Below, piece after piece: positions 42,179-51,037 of a DNA stretch of 64,000 nucleotides. Source of the stretch: Natrinema hispanicum. GTDB lineage: Archaea > Halobacteriota > Halobacteria > Halobacteriales > Natrialbaceae. Under the pieces are notes generated by a model. That model saw only the letters and a program-made list of their open reading frames with translations, was not told the DNA's origin and ran no database searches. The translations under genes and the position numbers were made by a program. Numbering within the stretch: position 1 is the first letter of the stretch; each line of letters starts with the position of its first letter. The stretch is taken from the NCBI RefSeq assembly GCF_900111485.1, contig NZ_FOIC01000001.1, positions 62,001-126,000 of the forward strand, in the 5' to 3' direction.

Positions 42179-43159
42179 TCACCGGTCGTCGGGAATCCGA
42201 GTGTAGGCACCGATCAGGGCGCGCTCGAGGTCGAAGCCGCTGATTCTAGCACCCTCGTCGACGAGAGAGTCGCGAACGGTTGTGGACTCGAGGGCCGCGT
42301 CCGGGAAGATCACCGACCGTTCGACGTCGGCGTCAATGAGGGTCGCGCCCGGCATCACGTGGACGTCGTCACCGACGGCGCTCTCCCGAACGGTCGCCGA
42401 ATCCGCGATCAGCGAGTCGCCGTCGAGAGACCAGGAAACGGCGTCGAGGTAACTTTCCCTAGTGCCGATGTCGAACCACGCGGTTTCGAAGGTGTAGGCG
42501 TAGGTCGATTCCCGGTCCTGGAGCCACTGGACGAACCAGCCGGGTTCGTCCGGATCGTTCCCCGCGTCGAGGTATGGGGGAAGCAGCGACAGCGTCTCCC
42601 GGGGGAACGCATAGCAGCCGATCGAGACGAGGGAACTCTTCGGCTCGGCGGGCTTTTCCTGGAAGTCGACGACGCGCTCGTCGTCCAGTTCGATCACGCC
42701 ATAGGACGTTGCCCGCTCCCGGGAGCCGACGTCGTAGGCGGCGATCGCCGGCCCGTTCCGTCGGTCGAAATAGTCGAGAAAATCCTCGATGGCAAAGTCA
42801 AAGAGGTTGTCACCTGCGATCACCAGCAGCTCCTCGTCGAGGCGCTCCCGGTCGATCAACTGCGCGAGCGCCCCGACGACGCCGAGTTTCTCGTCCTCGT
42901 GTGCCGTTTCCTCGACGGACAGGCGGGGCTTGTCGTAGGGGGTGTCCTCGAGGTGGGCCTCGAAGTCGGCGGCGAACCGTTCGTTCGTACTCACGTAGAC
43001 TTCGTCGATCCGATCGAGGTCTTCGAGTTCGGCGTAGATCCGATCGATAACGGTCATCTCGCCGAGCGGGAGAAACATCTTGGGTCGATGCCTCGTGATC
43101 GGCCACAGTCGGGTCGCGTAGCCGCCGGCCAGGACGACAGCTGTAGTGGGTCCAGTCAT
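42179..43159 (-). CDS. Sugar-phosphate nucleotidylyltransferase
   Basis: 326 residues. Nucleotidyltransferase opening TTAVVLAGGYATRLWPITRHRPKMFLPLG, IAGDNLFDF for metal and a short left-handed beta-helix at the C-terminus (about 250-320; LIADSATVRESAVGDDVHV). Such proteins transfer a nucleotide to glucose-1-phosphate or similar. Substrate unknown. The neighbouring TreT-like glycosyltransferase uses nucleotide-glucose, so a supply role is possible. It lies downstream of gap on the same strand, 79 bp apart. Confidence 0.87.
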   Translation of the reverse strand: MTGPTTAVVLAGGYATRLWPITRHRPKMFLPLGEMTVIDRIYAELEDLDRIDEVYVSTNERFAADFEAHLEDTPYDKPRLSVEETAHEDEKLGVVGALAQLIDRERLDEELLVIAGDNLFDFAIEDFLDYFDRRNGPAIAAYDVGSRERATSYGVIELDDERVVDFQEKPAEPKSSLVSIGCYAFPRETLSLLPPYLDAGNDPDEPGWFVQWLQDRESTYAYTFETAWFDIGTRESYLDAVSWSLDGDSLIADSATVRESAVGDDVHVMPGATLIDADVERSVIFPDAALESTTVRDSLVDEGARISGFDLERALIGAYTRIPDDR

Positions 43160-43238
43160 CTCAGTGATTAGCTTCGAGGTCGTCGATGGGTCGAAACGTG
43201 GGCATGGCTGCGGGTGGTGCTCGCGTGTCTCGGTCCCG

Positions 43239-44312
43239 TCAGTGGACGACGGTCCATCCGGTATCGATGCTCTCTGATTCTCTCGCGACGTGCTTTGCGA
43301 GTTCGAGCAGCTGATTCGAGAAGCCGTACTCGTTGTCGTACCAGGCCAGCACTTTCACCGTATCGTTCGCCGCGACCATCACGGACTCGAGATCGACGTA
43401 CGAGGCGAACGGCAGGCCGACGATGTCCCGTGAGACGATCTCGTCGTCGGTGTAGCCGAGGACGCCGGCCAGCCTCCCGTCGGCCGCTGCTCGGATCGCG
43501 TCGAGCACGTCGTCTCGCTCGACTGGTTCGTCGATGTTGACGGTGATGTCGGTGATCGAGCCGTTTGGAACCGGCACTCGCATCGCCATCCCCTCGAGTT
43601 TCCCTTCGAAAGCGGGCAGGACTTTGCTTGTCGCGCCCGCGGCTCCGGTCGTCGTCGGGACGATGTTCTCGGCGGCGGCGCGGCCACGCCGTCGCTTGTC
43701 CATCGGGCCGTCCACGAGTCCCTGGCTGCCGGTGTAGGCGTGGACGGTCATCAGGAGGCCAGAGACGACGTTGAACTCGTCGTCGAGGACCTGCAAAACC
43801 GGTGCGACGGAGTTCGTCGTACAGGAGGCATTCGAGATGACGTCGTCCCCGTCGTATTCCTCGTGGTTGACGCCGTAGACGAACATCGGGACCTCCGTCT
43901 CGCCTTTCGGCGGTGCCGAGATGATCACCATGTCGGCACCGGCCTCGAGGTGCTGAGCAGCCTCGTCGTGGGTCCGGAACAGCCCGGTCGCTTCGAAGAC
44001 GACGTCGACCTCGAGTTCGTCCCAGGGAATCTCCGACGGGTCGTGCTCGGAGAGGAGTTGGAACTCCTGGTCGTGTACGAAGAGGGTGTCGCCGTGACGG
44101 GACACCCCATCGAGCCGGCCGTGGACCGAGTCGTATCGGAGCAGATACGCCATGTCGTCGTCGTCCATCACGTCGTTGATCGCCACGATGTCGATGTCGT
44201 CGTGGGCCAGTGACGCACGCAGGAGACTCCGGCCGACTCGTCCGAAGCCGTTGAGCCCGACTCGAAGCGCTTCATCGCCTCCTGAATCGCCGCTATTGGT
44301 ACCCAGTCTCAT
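43239..44312 (-). CDS. gap: Glyceraldehyde-3-phosphate dehydrogenase (type I, bacterial-like)
   Basis: 357 residues. NAD-binding GLNGFGRVGRSLLRA, catalytic Cys in SNASCTTN, phosphate-site TGAAGATSKVLPAF and the C-terminal WYDNEYGFSNQ. This is the bacterial-type enzyme, distinct from the archaeal GapII; haloarchaea may hold both, one for glycolysis and one for gluconeogenesis. A TATA box 24-31 bp upstream fits a leaderless message. Its position between nucleotidyltransferase and TreT groups it with sugar genes. Confidence 0.93.
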   Translation of the reverse strand: MRLGTNSGDSGGDEALRVGLNGFGRVGRSLLRASLAHDDIDIVAINDVMDDDDMAYLLRYDSVHGRLDGVSRHGDTLFVHDQEFQLLSEHDPSEIPWDELEVDVVFEATGLFRTHDEAAQHLEAGADMVIISAPPKGETEVPMFVYGVNHEEYDGDDVISNASCTTNSVAPVLQVLDDEFNVVSGLLMTVHAYTGSQGLVDGPMDKRRRGRAAAENIVPTTTGAAGATSKVLPAFEGKLEGMAMRVPVPNGSITDITVNIDEPVERDDVLDAIRAAADGRLAGVLGYTDDEIVSRDIVGLPFASYVDLESVMVAANDTVKVLAWYDNEYGFSNQLLELAKHVARESESIDTGWTVVH

Positions 44313-44335
44313 GGTTGGACGGTCACCACGTCGGG

Positions 44336-44343
44336 GTAAATTT
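44336..44343 (-). promoter_or_regulatory. TATA box of gap
   Basis: AAATTTAC on the minus strand 24-31 bp before the ATG. Confidence 0.5.
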
Positions 44344-44455
44344 GTTCCCCTCAGAACGTCAGTAATCGTGAGTTACGGGGCTTCTAACTACTGTTCAGCG
44401 CCGAAGACAGCCCCAACTGATACGAACGTCGTCGTCGTCCGAACGGGTACGGACG

Positions 44456-45700
44456 ATGCACGCTCCCTCGTTACCGACCCGCTCGATCGACGCGTACGCC
44501 GCCGTGACCGAACGCGACCGCCTCGAGCGACTTCGTTCGGTCGCCGAGGCGCTTTCGGACGTCCGGATCCTCCACGTCAATTCGACGGCGACCGGCGGCG
44601 GGGTCGCGGAACTGCTCCGTTCGATCGTGCCGGTCTGCAACGATCTCGGTATCGACACCGATTGGCTCGTCATGGACGCTGGCGACGACTTCTTCGAGGT
44701 CACGAAGGCGATCCACAACGGCCTCCAGGGGAGCGGTGAGCCGTTGACCGACGAGATGAAAACGATCTATCGCGAGGTGACAGCACGCAACGCGGCCGAG
44801 ATCGAGGACGAATACGATCTCGTCGTCGCTCACGATCCACAGCCACTCGGCATGCTCGAGCGACTCACGGAGCGGCTGCCGGATGCGCCGATCATCTGGC
44901 GGTGTCACGTCGATCTCACCGACCCGGTTGCGGCGTACCGCGCGTTCGTCTCGGCGTACACAGATTGGATCGATCACGGGATTTTCAGCCGCTCTGCGTA
45001 CGCGAAGGCGATCGACAGTCCGGAGACGAGCATCGTCTACCCATCGATCGACCCGGTGACGGAGAAGAACCGATCGCTCGACGAGCCAGAGCTGGCGACC
45101 GAACGGGACCGACTGGATCCGCTCTCGTTCGACGCGCCGGTCGTAACCCAGGTGTCACGCTTCGATCCCTGGAAGGATCAGTTCGGCACGCTCGAGGCGT
45201 ATCGGCGTGCCCGGGAGGACATCCCGGCGCTCCAGCTGGTGCTTGCTGGTGGGATGGCCGGCGACGATCCGGAGGGGCTGGTGCTGTACGAGCAGGTCGC
45301 CAGCGAGGCGGTCGACGATCCGAACGTCCACGTCCTGACGGATCTCCCGGACACGACGGTGAATGCCCTCCAGCGGCTATCGGACGTCGTCGTCCAGAAA
45401 TCCTTGCGCGAGGGGTTCGGAATCGTCGTCTCGGAGGCACTCTGGAAGCGCACGCCGGTCGTCGGATCGACGGTCGGCGGGATCCCGTTGCAGGTCGAGG
45501 ACGGCCGAAACGGCTACCTCGTCGAGCCGGACGACACGGCAGCCGCCGGCGACCGGATCGTTGCGCTCCTCGCGGACGACGAGCGCCGAACGCAGTTCGG
45601 CGCGAACGCCCATGAACACGTTCGCAAACGGTTCTTGCTCCCTCGGCAGCTCGTGGATCTCCTCGAGGTTTTCGTCGAGACGCTGAACCGTGACAGCTAA
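44456..45700 (+). CDS. treT: Trehalose glycosyltransferring synthase-like GT4 glycosyltransferase
   Basis: 414 residues, GT-B fold. HVNSTATGGGVAELL near 40 and WRCHVDLTDP match TreT, which joins nucleotide-glucose and glucose to trehalose. HDPQPLGM and the C-terminal EGFGIVVSEALWKRTPVVGSTVGGIPLQ (donor site with the two Glu) are present. Other members make different glycosides, so trehalose is inferred, with osmolyte need in halophiles in support. Divergent from gap across 143 bp and followed by a tandem usp gene. Confidence 0.78.
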   Translation: MHAPSLPTRSIDAYAAVTERDRLERLRSVAEALSDVRILHVNSTATGGGVAELLRSIVPVCNDLGIDTDWLVMDAGDDFFEVTKAIHNGLQGSGEPLTDEMKTIYREVTARNAAEIEDEYDLVVAHDPQPLGMLERLTERLPDAPIIWRCHVDLTDPVAAYRAFVSAYTDWIDHGIFSRSAYAKAIDSPETSIVYPSIDPVTEKNRSLDEPELATERDRLDPLSFDAPVVTQVSRFDPWKDQFGTLEAYRRAREDIPALQLVLAGGMAGDDPEGLVLYEQVASEAVDDPNVHVLTDLPDTTVNALQRLSDVVVQKSLREGFGIVVSEALWKRTPVVGSTVGGIPLQVEDGRNGYLVEPDDTAAAGDRIVALLADDERRTQFGANAHEHVRKRFLLPRQLVDLLEVFVETLNRDS

Positions 45701-45754
45701 TAGCGCCTCTCGGCCGACCACCCCTACACAATTAACCCCCGAGCCGGTGAAGTA

Positions 45755-46663
45755 ATGCAGGACTCTCCAATGAGCCGGTTCATCGAATCGATACTGGTAC
45801 CGACCGACGGCAGCGACGGAGCGCTCGCAGGTGCGAAACATGGGATCGCGCTCGCGTCGCGGACGGCTGCGGACCTCCACGTCCTGTCGGTCGTCAAATC
45901 CCGACTCTCGATTGCGGATTTCGACGAGGTAGAACAGCCACCGCTCGAGGAGAGGGCCACGGAAGCGGTCGAGGAAATCGCAGGGCTGGCCGCGGCGTAC
46001 GACGACGACCTCGACGTCACGACGAGGGTCAGAGAGGGGACGCCGTTTCAGTCAATCAGGGAGTATGCCAACCGGCGTGAGATCGACGTCATCGCGATGG
46101 GGACGAAAGGCCACACAGAACTCGACAATGTCTTCCTCGGGAGCGTCACCGAGAACGTTCTCCGAACGGCACGGAAACCCGTCCTCGCCGTCCCCCCAAA
46201 CGCCGTCGAAGCCGAGATTGATGATGTCCTCTTCGACCGACTGCTCTTGCCGACGGACGGCAGCGACGGAGCGGCGATCGCGACCGAGTGGGGAATCGCA
46301 CTCGCGGCCCGGCTCGAGTCGTCGGTCCATACGCTCTACTCGATCGATACAAGTCCGTTTATCGACACACGAGAGCGCGACGAGGTTCTCGGGGCCCTCG
46401 AGCAGAGCGGCGAAGAAGCGATCGACGCAGTACGAGAACGCGGGGAGGAGGCTGCCGTGAGCGTCTCCGACTCGATCGTGACCGGCTCTCCAGTAGTCGA
46501 AATTACCGCGTACGCGAGCGAGCACGATGTCGACCTGATCGTCATGGGAACCCACGGCTGGACAGGCATCGGACAGTGGTTCCTCGGGAGCGTCACCGAA
46601 AACGTCGTCCGTCAGACGGATGTCCCGGTGTTTTGCGTGCCGGTGAGCGCCGAGTCGCCGTGA
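45755..46663 (+). CDS. Tandem universal stress protein (two Usp domains)
   Basis: 302 residues. Two UspA domains, about 6-148 and 155-297, each with the ATP motif: GTKGHTELDNVFLGSVT and GTHGWTGIGQWFLGS. Each domain begins with LVPTDGSDGA / LLPTDGSDGA. Likely forms an internal pseudo-dimer that binds two ATP. ATTAACC 21-27 bp before ATG 45755 supports that start over ATG 45770. It lies 54 bp after treT, possibly in one transcript. Confidence 0.88.
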   Translation: MQDSPMSRFIESILVPTDGSDGALAGAKHGIALASRTAADLHVLSVVKSRLSIADFDEVEQPPLEERATEAVEEIAGLAAAYDDDLDVTTRVREGTPFQSIREYANRREIDVIAMGTKGHTELDNVFLGSVTENVLRTARKPVLAVPPNAVEAEIDDVLFDRLLLPTDGSDGAAIATEWGIALAARLESSVHTLYSIDTSPFIDTRERDEVLGALEQSGEEAIDAVRERGEEAAVSVSDSIVTGSPVVEITAYASEHDVDLIVMGTHGWTGIGQWFLGSVTENVVRQTDVPVFCVPVSAESP

Positions 46664-46675
46664 TGTCGTCGCCGA

Positions 46676-48049
46676 CTACCGGTCGGTGGCCACGGCGAGT
46701 TCCAGGATGAAACTCGATGACGAGACGATGTCGCCGATGCCGACCGTGCCCGCCGGCTCGTCGACGACGCGATTGGGGCAGGCGACGACCGTGGGTGTCT
46801 CGAGGACCCCGTCTGCAGCCGTCTCGTCTATGTGATCTGCCAACAGTTCGATCGCCTCGCGGCCCATCGCCGAGGGCTCGTACGCCAGCCCGGTTTCGAG
46901 GTCGTCGGGCGACGTGATCTCCCCGCGGGCCGCTTTGGCCGCAGCGTTGACGGCGGCGAACTCGAGCCCCCGTCGAACGGCCTCCGGCGAGTGAGACGAC
47001 TCCATCACGGCGAGGTGATACTCCATGGCGTGTAACTGAACGCAGTCGACGCCGAGTTCCTCGCGAACCGCCTCGAGCATCCGGTAGTGATCGAGTATCT
47101 CGTCCGGTTCGAACGGCGTCGCCTCCGACGGTGGGTCCGCTACGACCCCCAGGCTCGCGTCGTCGTGGAGCATCGTCAGCTCGTGTGTGTCAGCGCCCAC
47201 GACGTTCGCCGCCGGCAAGATCCACTCGTACATACTTTCTCTGAGGTCGTCGTCGTGGGTGACGGCGTACTCGATGTGGACGTCGACGTCGCCTCCTGAC
47301 CGGAGTCGGCGGATGACCTCGCGTGCGTGGCGGTGTGTCTCCTCGTACCCGTCTTTCACGTGGTCGGGCGTGAGATTGTGATACCCCGCGAGGAGGGCTC
47401 CGTCGACGTCTTCGCCGACCTGATCGATCGTCTCGTCGAGGTCGCCGGCAGTCAGGTCGAACTCCGGTGGTCTCGAGGCAGCGATAAAGCGGGTGTCTTC
47501 CGTCGCAGTCACGCCGAAAAGTTCGTCGCCTTCCCTGAACTCGAACACCCAGTTGATTTTCGTTCGATCCGTGTTGACGGCCTCGGGCAGTGGGACGTAG
47601 CTCACCCGGCCGTCCTCGACGGTCGGATACCGAATCGTCTCGGGGTGTTCGAACATCGACACCTGTCGCTCGGACAGCAGATACGTGTACGTGATCGGCG
47701 CTGTCCCCAGCGCGGTGAGCAGGTTTGTCATGATCCCCGCCTGGCCGCCCATCTGTTGTCTGTCTGGGATGAGTTCGGACTCGAGGAGCGTCGCGAACGA
47801 ATCGGTCATCGCGACCTCGTCACCCTGGCCGGTCGCCATTGTGTGTGCGATCGCCGCCGCGAGCTCTCGTTTCGATGCCAGCGGACTCGGAGGGACGTCC
47901 GTCCCGGGATCGGCCGGTCGCTCGAGGAATGATTCCAGTTCCTCGTCGACCCGAACGATCGCGTCGACGTTCGCGTTGTACGCGATGAACACCGGCAGCG
48001 CCTCGAGCATGGCGATGTCTGCCTCCAGTTGGGCGTGGGCGTCCTGCAT
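46676..48049 (-). CDS. ADP-dependent sugar kinase (phosphofructokinase/glucokinase family)
   Basis: 457 residues from ATG 48049, 27-36 bp after GGATTATCC. The ADP-dependent kinase fold shows FIAYNANVDAIVRVDEELE, GGQAGIMTNLL, HIEYA (HxE motif), GADTHEL where the NxxE motif is expected (Asn replaced by Asp), and the catalytic GIGDIVSSSSF near the C-terminus. Archaeal members phosphorylate glucose or fructose-6-phosphate using ADP. The genes for FBPase and aldolase follow upstream on the same strand, which favours a fructose-6-phosphate role. Converges with the usp gene by 12 bp. Confidence 0.82.
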   Translation of the reverse strand: MQDAHAQLEADIAMLEALPVFIAYNANVDAIVRVDEELESFLERPADPGTDVPPSPLASKRELAAAIAHTMATGQGDEVAMTDSFATLLESELIPDRQQMGGQAGIMTNLLTALGTAPITYTYLLSERQVSMFEHPETIRYPTVEDGRVSYVPLPEAVNTDRTKINWVFEFREGDELFGVTATEDTRFIAASRPPEFDLTAGDLDETIDQVGEDVDGALLAGYHNLTPDHVKDGYEETHRHAREVIRRLRSGGDVDVHIEYAVTHDDDLRESMYEWILPAANVVGADTHELTMLHDDASLGVVADPPSEATPFEPDEILDHYRMLEAVREELGVDCVQLHAMEYHLAVMESSHSPEAVRRGLEFAAVNAAAKAARGEITSPDDLETGLAYEPSAMGREAIELLADHIDETAADGVLETPTVVACPNRVVDEPAGTVGIGDIVSSSSFILELAVATDR

Positions 48050-48368
48050 GGCACGGCTCTCTCCCAGCCGCAGCGGGATAATCCTGGGGTGCCCATGCCG
48101 TCTGTCGTCCCCCTGCGAACGGGAGACCGTCCGATCGGAATCGGTGGCGACGCACCCTCGATGAGTCCGGCGTACACCGAGTTCCTGCTCGAGGCCACTA
48201 TCGATTCGATCTCGGCCTCGCCGGATGTCGTCGTGGAGGCGATCCTGACGGTCGTAAAATACGAAAACCGATTCGTGGCCGTCGATCAGACGGACTGCTG
48301 TCAGCCAGTGCCAGTGCACCCGCGACCCGTCCTGCGGGCGCACCGGGAACTCGTGACAGCAGCCCGTC
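48050..48368. other. Gene-free stretch between sugar kinase and fbp
   Basis: 319 bp. It holds the kinase promoter. A rightward ORF of 80 codons (48161-48400) overlaps the fbp 3' end and lacks acidic character. I see no other feature. Confidence 0.45.
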
Positions 48369-49232
48369 TCACTCGAGCGCGGCCTCGAGCCGATCGATAA
48401 GCTCGGTGTTGCCGACGTGTAGCGGCACCCTGTCGTGGAGGTCGGTCGGTTCGACCTCGAGTATCGACTGAGTTCCGTCGGAGGAGCGACCGCCGGCCGC
48501 TTCGATGAGGTACGCGATCGGGTTCCCCTCGAACTGCAGACGGAGTTTGCCACGGGGGCTGTCCTCGAGGGCGGGGTAGGCGAAGATGCCGCCGTAGGTC
48601 AGCACCTGATTGACGTCGCCGATCATCGCGCCGCCGTACCGGAGTTTGTGACCGGGATCTGACTCGATCTCCCGGACGTACGCCCGAAAATCGTCGTGCC
48701 AGTGAGGAACCCGGCCGCCGAAGCCGTAGACGAGCGGGTCGTCGGGCAGGGTGACGTCTTCCTCGACGACCGTTCGCCCGCCGCCGGTGAGTTCGTACTT
48801 CGTGACCGAGCCGTCCCGGGCACACGCCATCGTCGTAATCGGGCCGTAAAGGATCCAGCCGGATGCGACGAGCGCGGAGCCCGGTGCGGGGAGGGGTTCG
48901 TCGTAGATGCCAAACACCGTCCCCATCGTGTTGTTCGATTTCAGGTTCGACGAGCCATCGAGGGGATCGACGGCGACGTAGACCTGGTCGTCGCCGGCAT
49001 CGATGATCTCGGACCGTTCCTCGCTTGCGTACTGGCCGACGCCATCGATCGACGACAGCCGGTCGGCGAGCAGTTCGTCGGCCCAGATGTCGGCCTCGGC
49101 CTGTGTCTCGCCGCTGGGGTTCTCCTCGTCGGCTTTGCCCCGGCGACCGACCAGCCCCTGGCGGATCTCGGCCGCCGAGCGGGCGATCGTAGCGACGACG
49201 TCGTCGACCGGATCGGGATCGGAGGCGGTCAT
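48369..49232 (-). CDS. fbp: Fructose-1,6-bisphosphatase, class I
   Basis: 287 residues from ATG 49232. Metal- and substrate-site VDPLDGSSNLKSNNTMGTVF, RYGGAMIGDVNQVLTYGGIF and the C-terminal GNPIAYLIEAAGGRSSDG. Hydrolyses fructose-1,6-bisphosphate to fructose-6-phosphate in gluconeogenesis. It starts one base after the aldolase stop, so the two are translated from one message and act in sequence. Confidence 0.93.
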   Translation of the reverse strand: MTASDPDPVDDVVATIARSAAEIRQGLVGRRGKADEENPSGETQAEADIWADELLADRLSSIDGVGQYASEERSEIIDAGDDQVYVAVDPLDGSSNLKSNNTMGTVFGIYDEPLPAPGSALVASGWILYGPITTMACARDGSVTKYELTGGGRTVVEEDVTLPDDPLVYGFGGRVPHWHDDFRAYVREIESDPGHKLRYGGAMIGDVNQVLTYGGIFAYPALEDSPRGKLRLQFEGNPIAYLIEAAGGRSSDGTQSILEVEPTDLHDRVPLHVGNTELIDRLEAALE

Positions 49233-49233
49233 C

Positions 49234-50028
49234 CTATTCGGTCGCCTCGAGCGCGGCGTCGGCCGTCTCTTCCTCGTAGATGACTTTCTCGAGGGCATCG
49301 AGCAGCCGGGTGGGGTCCTCGCGCTGCCAGACGTTGCGGCCGACGGCCAGGCCTTTCGCACCGGCGTCGATGACGGCCTCGACGGTCGAGAGGAACTCGT
49401 AGTCCGACGTTTTGGAGCCGCCGGACATGACGACTTTCATGTCGCCGGCACACTTGACGGCGTGGGCCATCGCGTCCTTGCTGCCGGGGTATTTGACCTT
49501 CGCGATGTCGGCACCGAGCTCGAGCGCCAGCCGGGTCGCGTAGGAGATCGTCGAGGGCTTGGTGTCGTTTTTCAGGCCCTGTCCGCGGGGATACGACCAC
49601 ATGACCATCGGGAGGTCGTACTCGCGGCCCTTCTCCTGGGCGTCGCGGAACTCCTCGACCATCTCGATCTCGTGGTTCGAGCCGCCGTAGACGGTAAAGC
49701 CGAGGGCGTCAGCACCCAGTTCCGCAGCGTAGTCGACCGAGCAGTTGACCGCCGAGTCGGGCTCGCCCATCCAGAGGTTCGACGTGCCGTTGAGCTTCAA
49801 CAGGAGGTTGACGTCGTCTTCATAGCTGGGGTAGTAGCCCTCGGCGATCCCCTTCTGGACCGCCATCGCAGTGACGGCGTCGTGAGTCGCCGTCTCGAAG
49901 ACCGTCGACGGGTCGAGTTTCTCCGGAACATCCTCGAAGTCGACTGGGCCGTGCTCGAGTCCGTGGTCCATCGCCAGAATCAGTGACTTGCCGTCGCGAA
50001 CGATCGGAGAGTCGTCGATCGGAATCAT
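49234..50028 (-). CDS. fba: Class I fructose-bisphosphate aldolase (archaeal DhnA type)
   Basis: 264 residues. DhnA-type TIM barrel: ILAMDHGLEHGPVDFE at the N-terminus, Schiff-base Lys in IAKVKYPGS and the phosphate loop VMSGGSKT and GLAVGRNVW. Makes fructose-1,6-bisphosphate from DHAP and glyceraldehyde-3-phosphate. Leader of the fba-fbp pair, with TATA box 24-31 bp upstream. Confidence 0.93.
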   Translation of the reverse strand: MIPIDDSPIVRDGKSLILAMDHGLEHGPVDFEDVPEKLDPSTVFETATHDAVTAMAVQKGIAEGYYPSYEDDVNLLLKLNGTSNLWMGEPDSAVNCSVDYAAELGADALGFTVYGGSNHEIEMVEEFRDAQEKGREYDLPMVMWSYPRGQGLKNDTKPSTISYATRLALELGADIAKVKYPGSKDAMAHAVKCAGDMKVVMSGGSKTSDYEFLSTVEAVIDAGAKGLAVGRNVWQREDPTRLLDALEKVIYEEETADAALEATE

Positions 50029-50051
50029 CTGTTAGACGGTCCAACAGGCCG

Positions 50052-50059
50052 CTATAAAT
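50052..50059 (-). promoter_or_regulatory. TATA box of the fba-fbp operon
   Basis: ATTTATAG on the minus strand 24-31 bp before the fba ATG. Confidence 0.55.
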
Positions 50060-50162
50060 CTCTGATGATCCGCCGCATCGAGCATTGAGTACGGTCGTAG
50101 TTAGAAATAGTAGCAACGGCGGACGGTAGCCGGTCTGTGGTGAACAAAGCACACCCGCGAAA

Positions 50163-50930
50163 TCACTCGAGCAGTTCCCGGGCGTTGTGTCGCCACATCC
50201 GGACGTGCAACACGTCTAGATCCAGCAGCTCGGCGACGGTCATCGCGTCGATCGTCGCCAGCCGTTCTGCCGACTGGATGCCGGCCTCGGCCAGCGTGTC
50301 GGCGTCTGCGGGGCCGATACCCATCACCGCCGTTACCGGCGTCGGCTTCGGGTACGGCCGCTCCGTGGGTCGGTCTCGAGCGACCGAAATCGGCTCCGTG
50401 TGGTCGTACTCGAAGGCCTGCCACGTCTCGTCGCTGCTGACTTCGATCCACTCGCGTTCGGCCTCGCCGAGGCCGCGAACCGCCGTCGAGCGCCGATCGA
50501 GATCGCCGTCGGTCTCGAACGACCACGGCAGCGACAACCGTCTTCGAAGGGCGTCTGCGATCGGTTCGGGGACCCCGTTGTCACGCAACCGACGGTACGA
50601 ACACTCCTGCTCGAGGACTGCGTCGGGGTCGATCCCGGCATCCTCGAGTGCCTCGCGTTCCGCAGGCTCGAACCCGGCATCAGGCTCGGGCGCAGGATCA
50701 GACCCGATAGTGGTCTCTGCTCCGGACTCGGCCGCTTCAAGAAGTTCGTCTTCGTCGAACTCGAGTTCGATATCAGTCGCACCTTCATCCTCGGTGGCGG
50801 CCCCGACGTCAACGGTGATTCCGATATCGACGACGTGGGGTCCGCCGCCCTCACTCTCGGTTCCCCCCTCACTCGAGTCAGGAACGACATCGTTCTTGCT
50901 CACGCGGTTCACCAGTCGTCCATAGCTCAC
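50163..50930 (-). CDS. Helix-hairpin-helix protein, haloarchaeal
   Basis: 255 residues. The C-terminal 60 residues (VMGIGPADADTLAEAGIQS and AELLDLDVLHVRMWRHNAREL) form one or two helix-hairpin-helix units like those binding DNA. The N-terminal half is acidic with a Gly/Glu-rich stretch (about 20-95); the middle has a segment with ECSYRRLRDNG. No nuclease motif. Possibly a DNA- or partner-binding protein. Not in an operon with its neighbours. Confidence 0.65.
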   Translation of the reverse strand: MSYGRLVNRVSKNDVVPDSSEGGTESEGGGPHVVDIGITVDVGAATEDEGATDIELEFDEDELLEAAESGAETTIGSDPAPEPDAGFEPAEREALEDAGIDPDAVLEQECSYRRLRDNGVPEPIADALRRRLSLPWSFETDGDLDRRSTAVRGLGEAEREWIEVSSDETWQAFEYDHTEPISVARDRPTERPYPKPTPVTAVMGIGPADADTLAEAGIQSAERLATIDAMTVAELLDLDVLHVRMWRHNARELLE

Positions 50931-51037
50931 ACTGTCTCGTCTTGAAACTTGTCTTCGGCTGTCGAACGGCTAATCGCCGGAAGAAAACAGCGTTGCACAG
51001 CAAAATTATTTGTGAGTGACACTCGTGGGTCGAGATA

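Noticed and set aside
48161-48400. Rightward 80-codon ORF between sugar kinase and fbp
   Set aside because: Overlaps the 3' end of fbp, product is basic and Cys/Arg-rich, no promoter seen.
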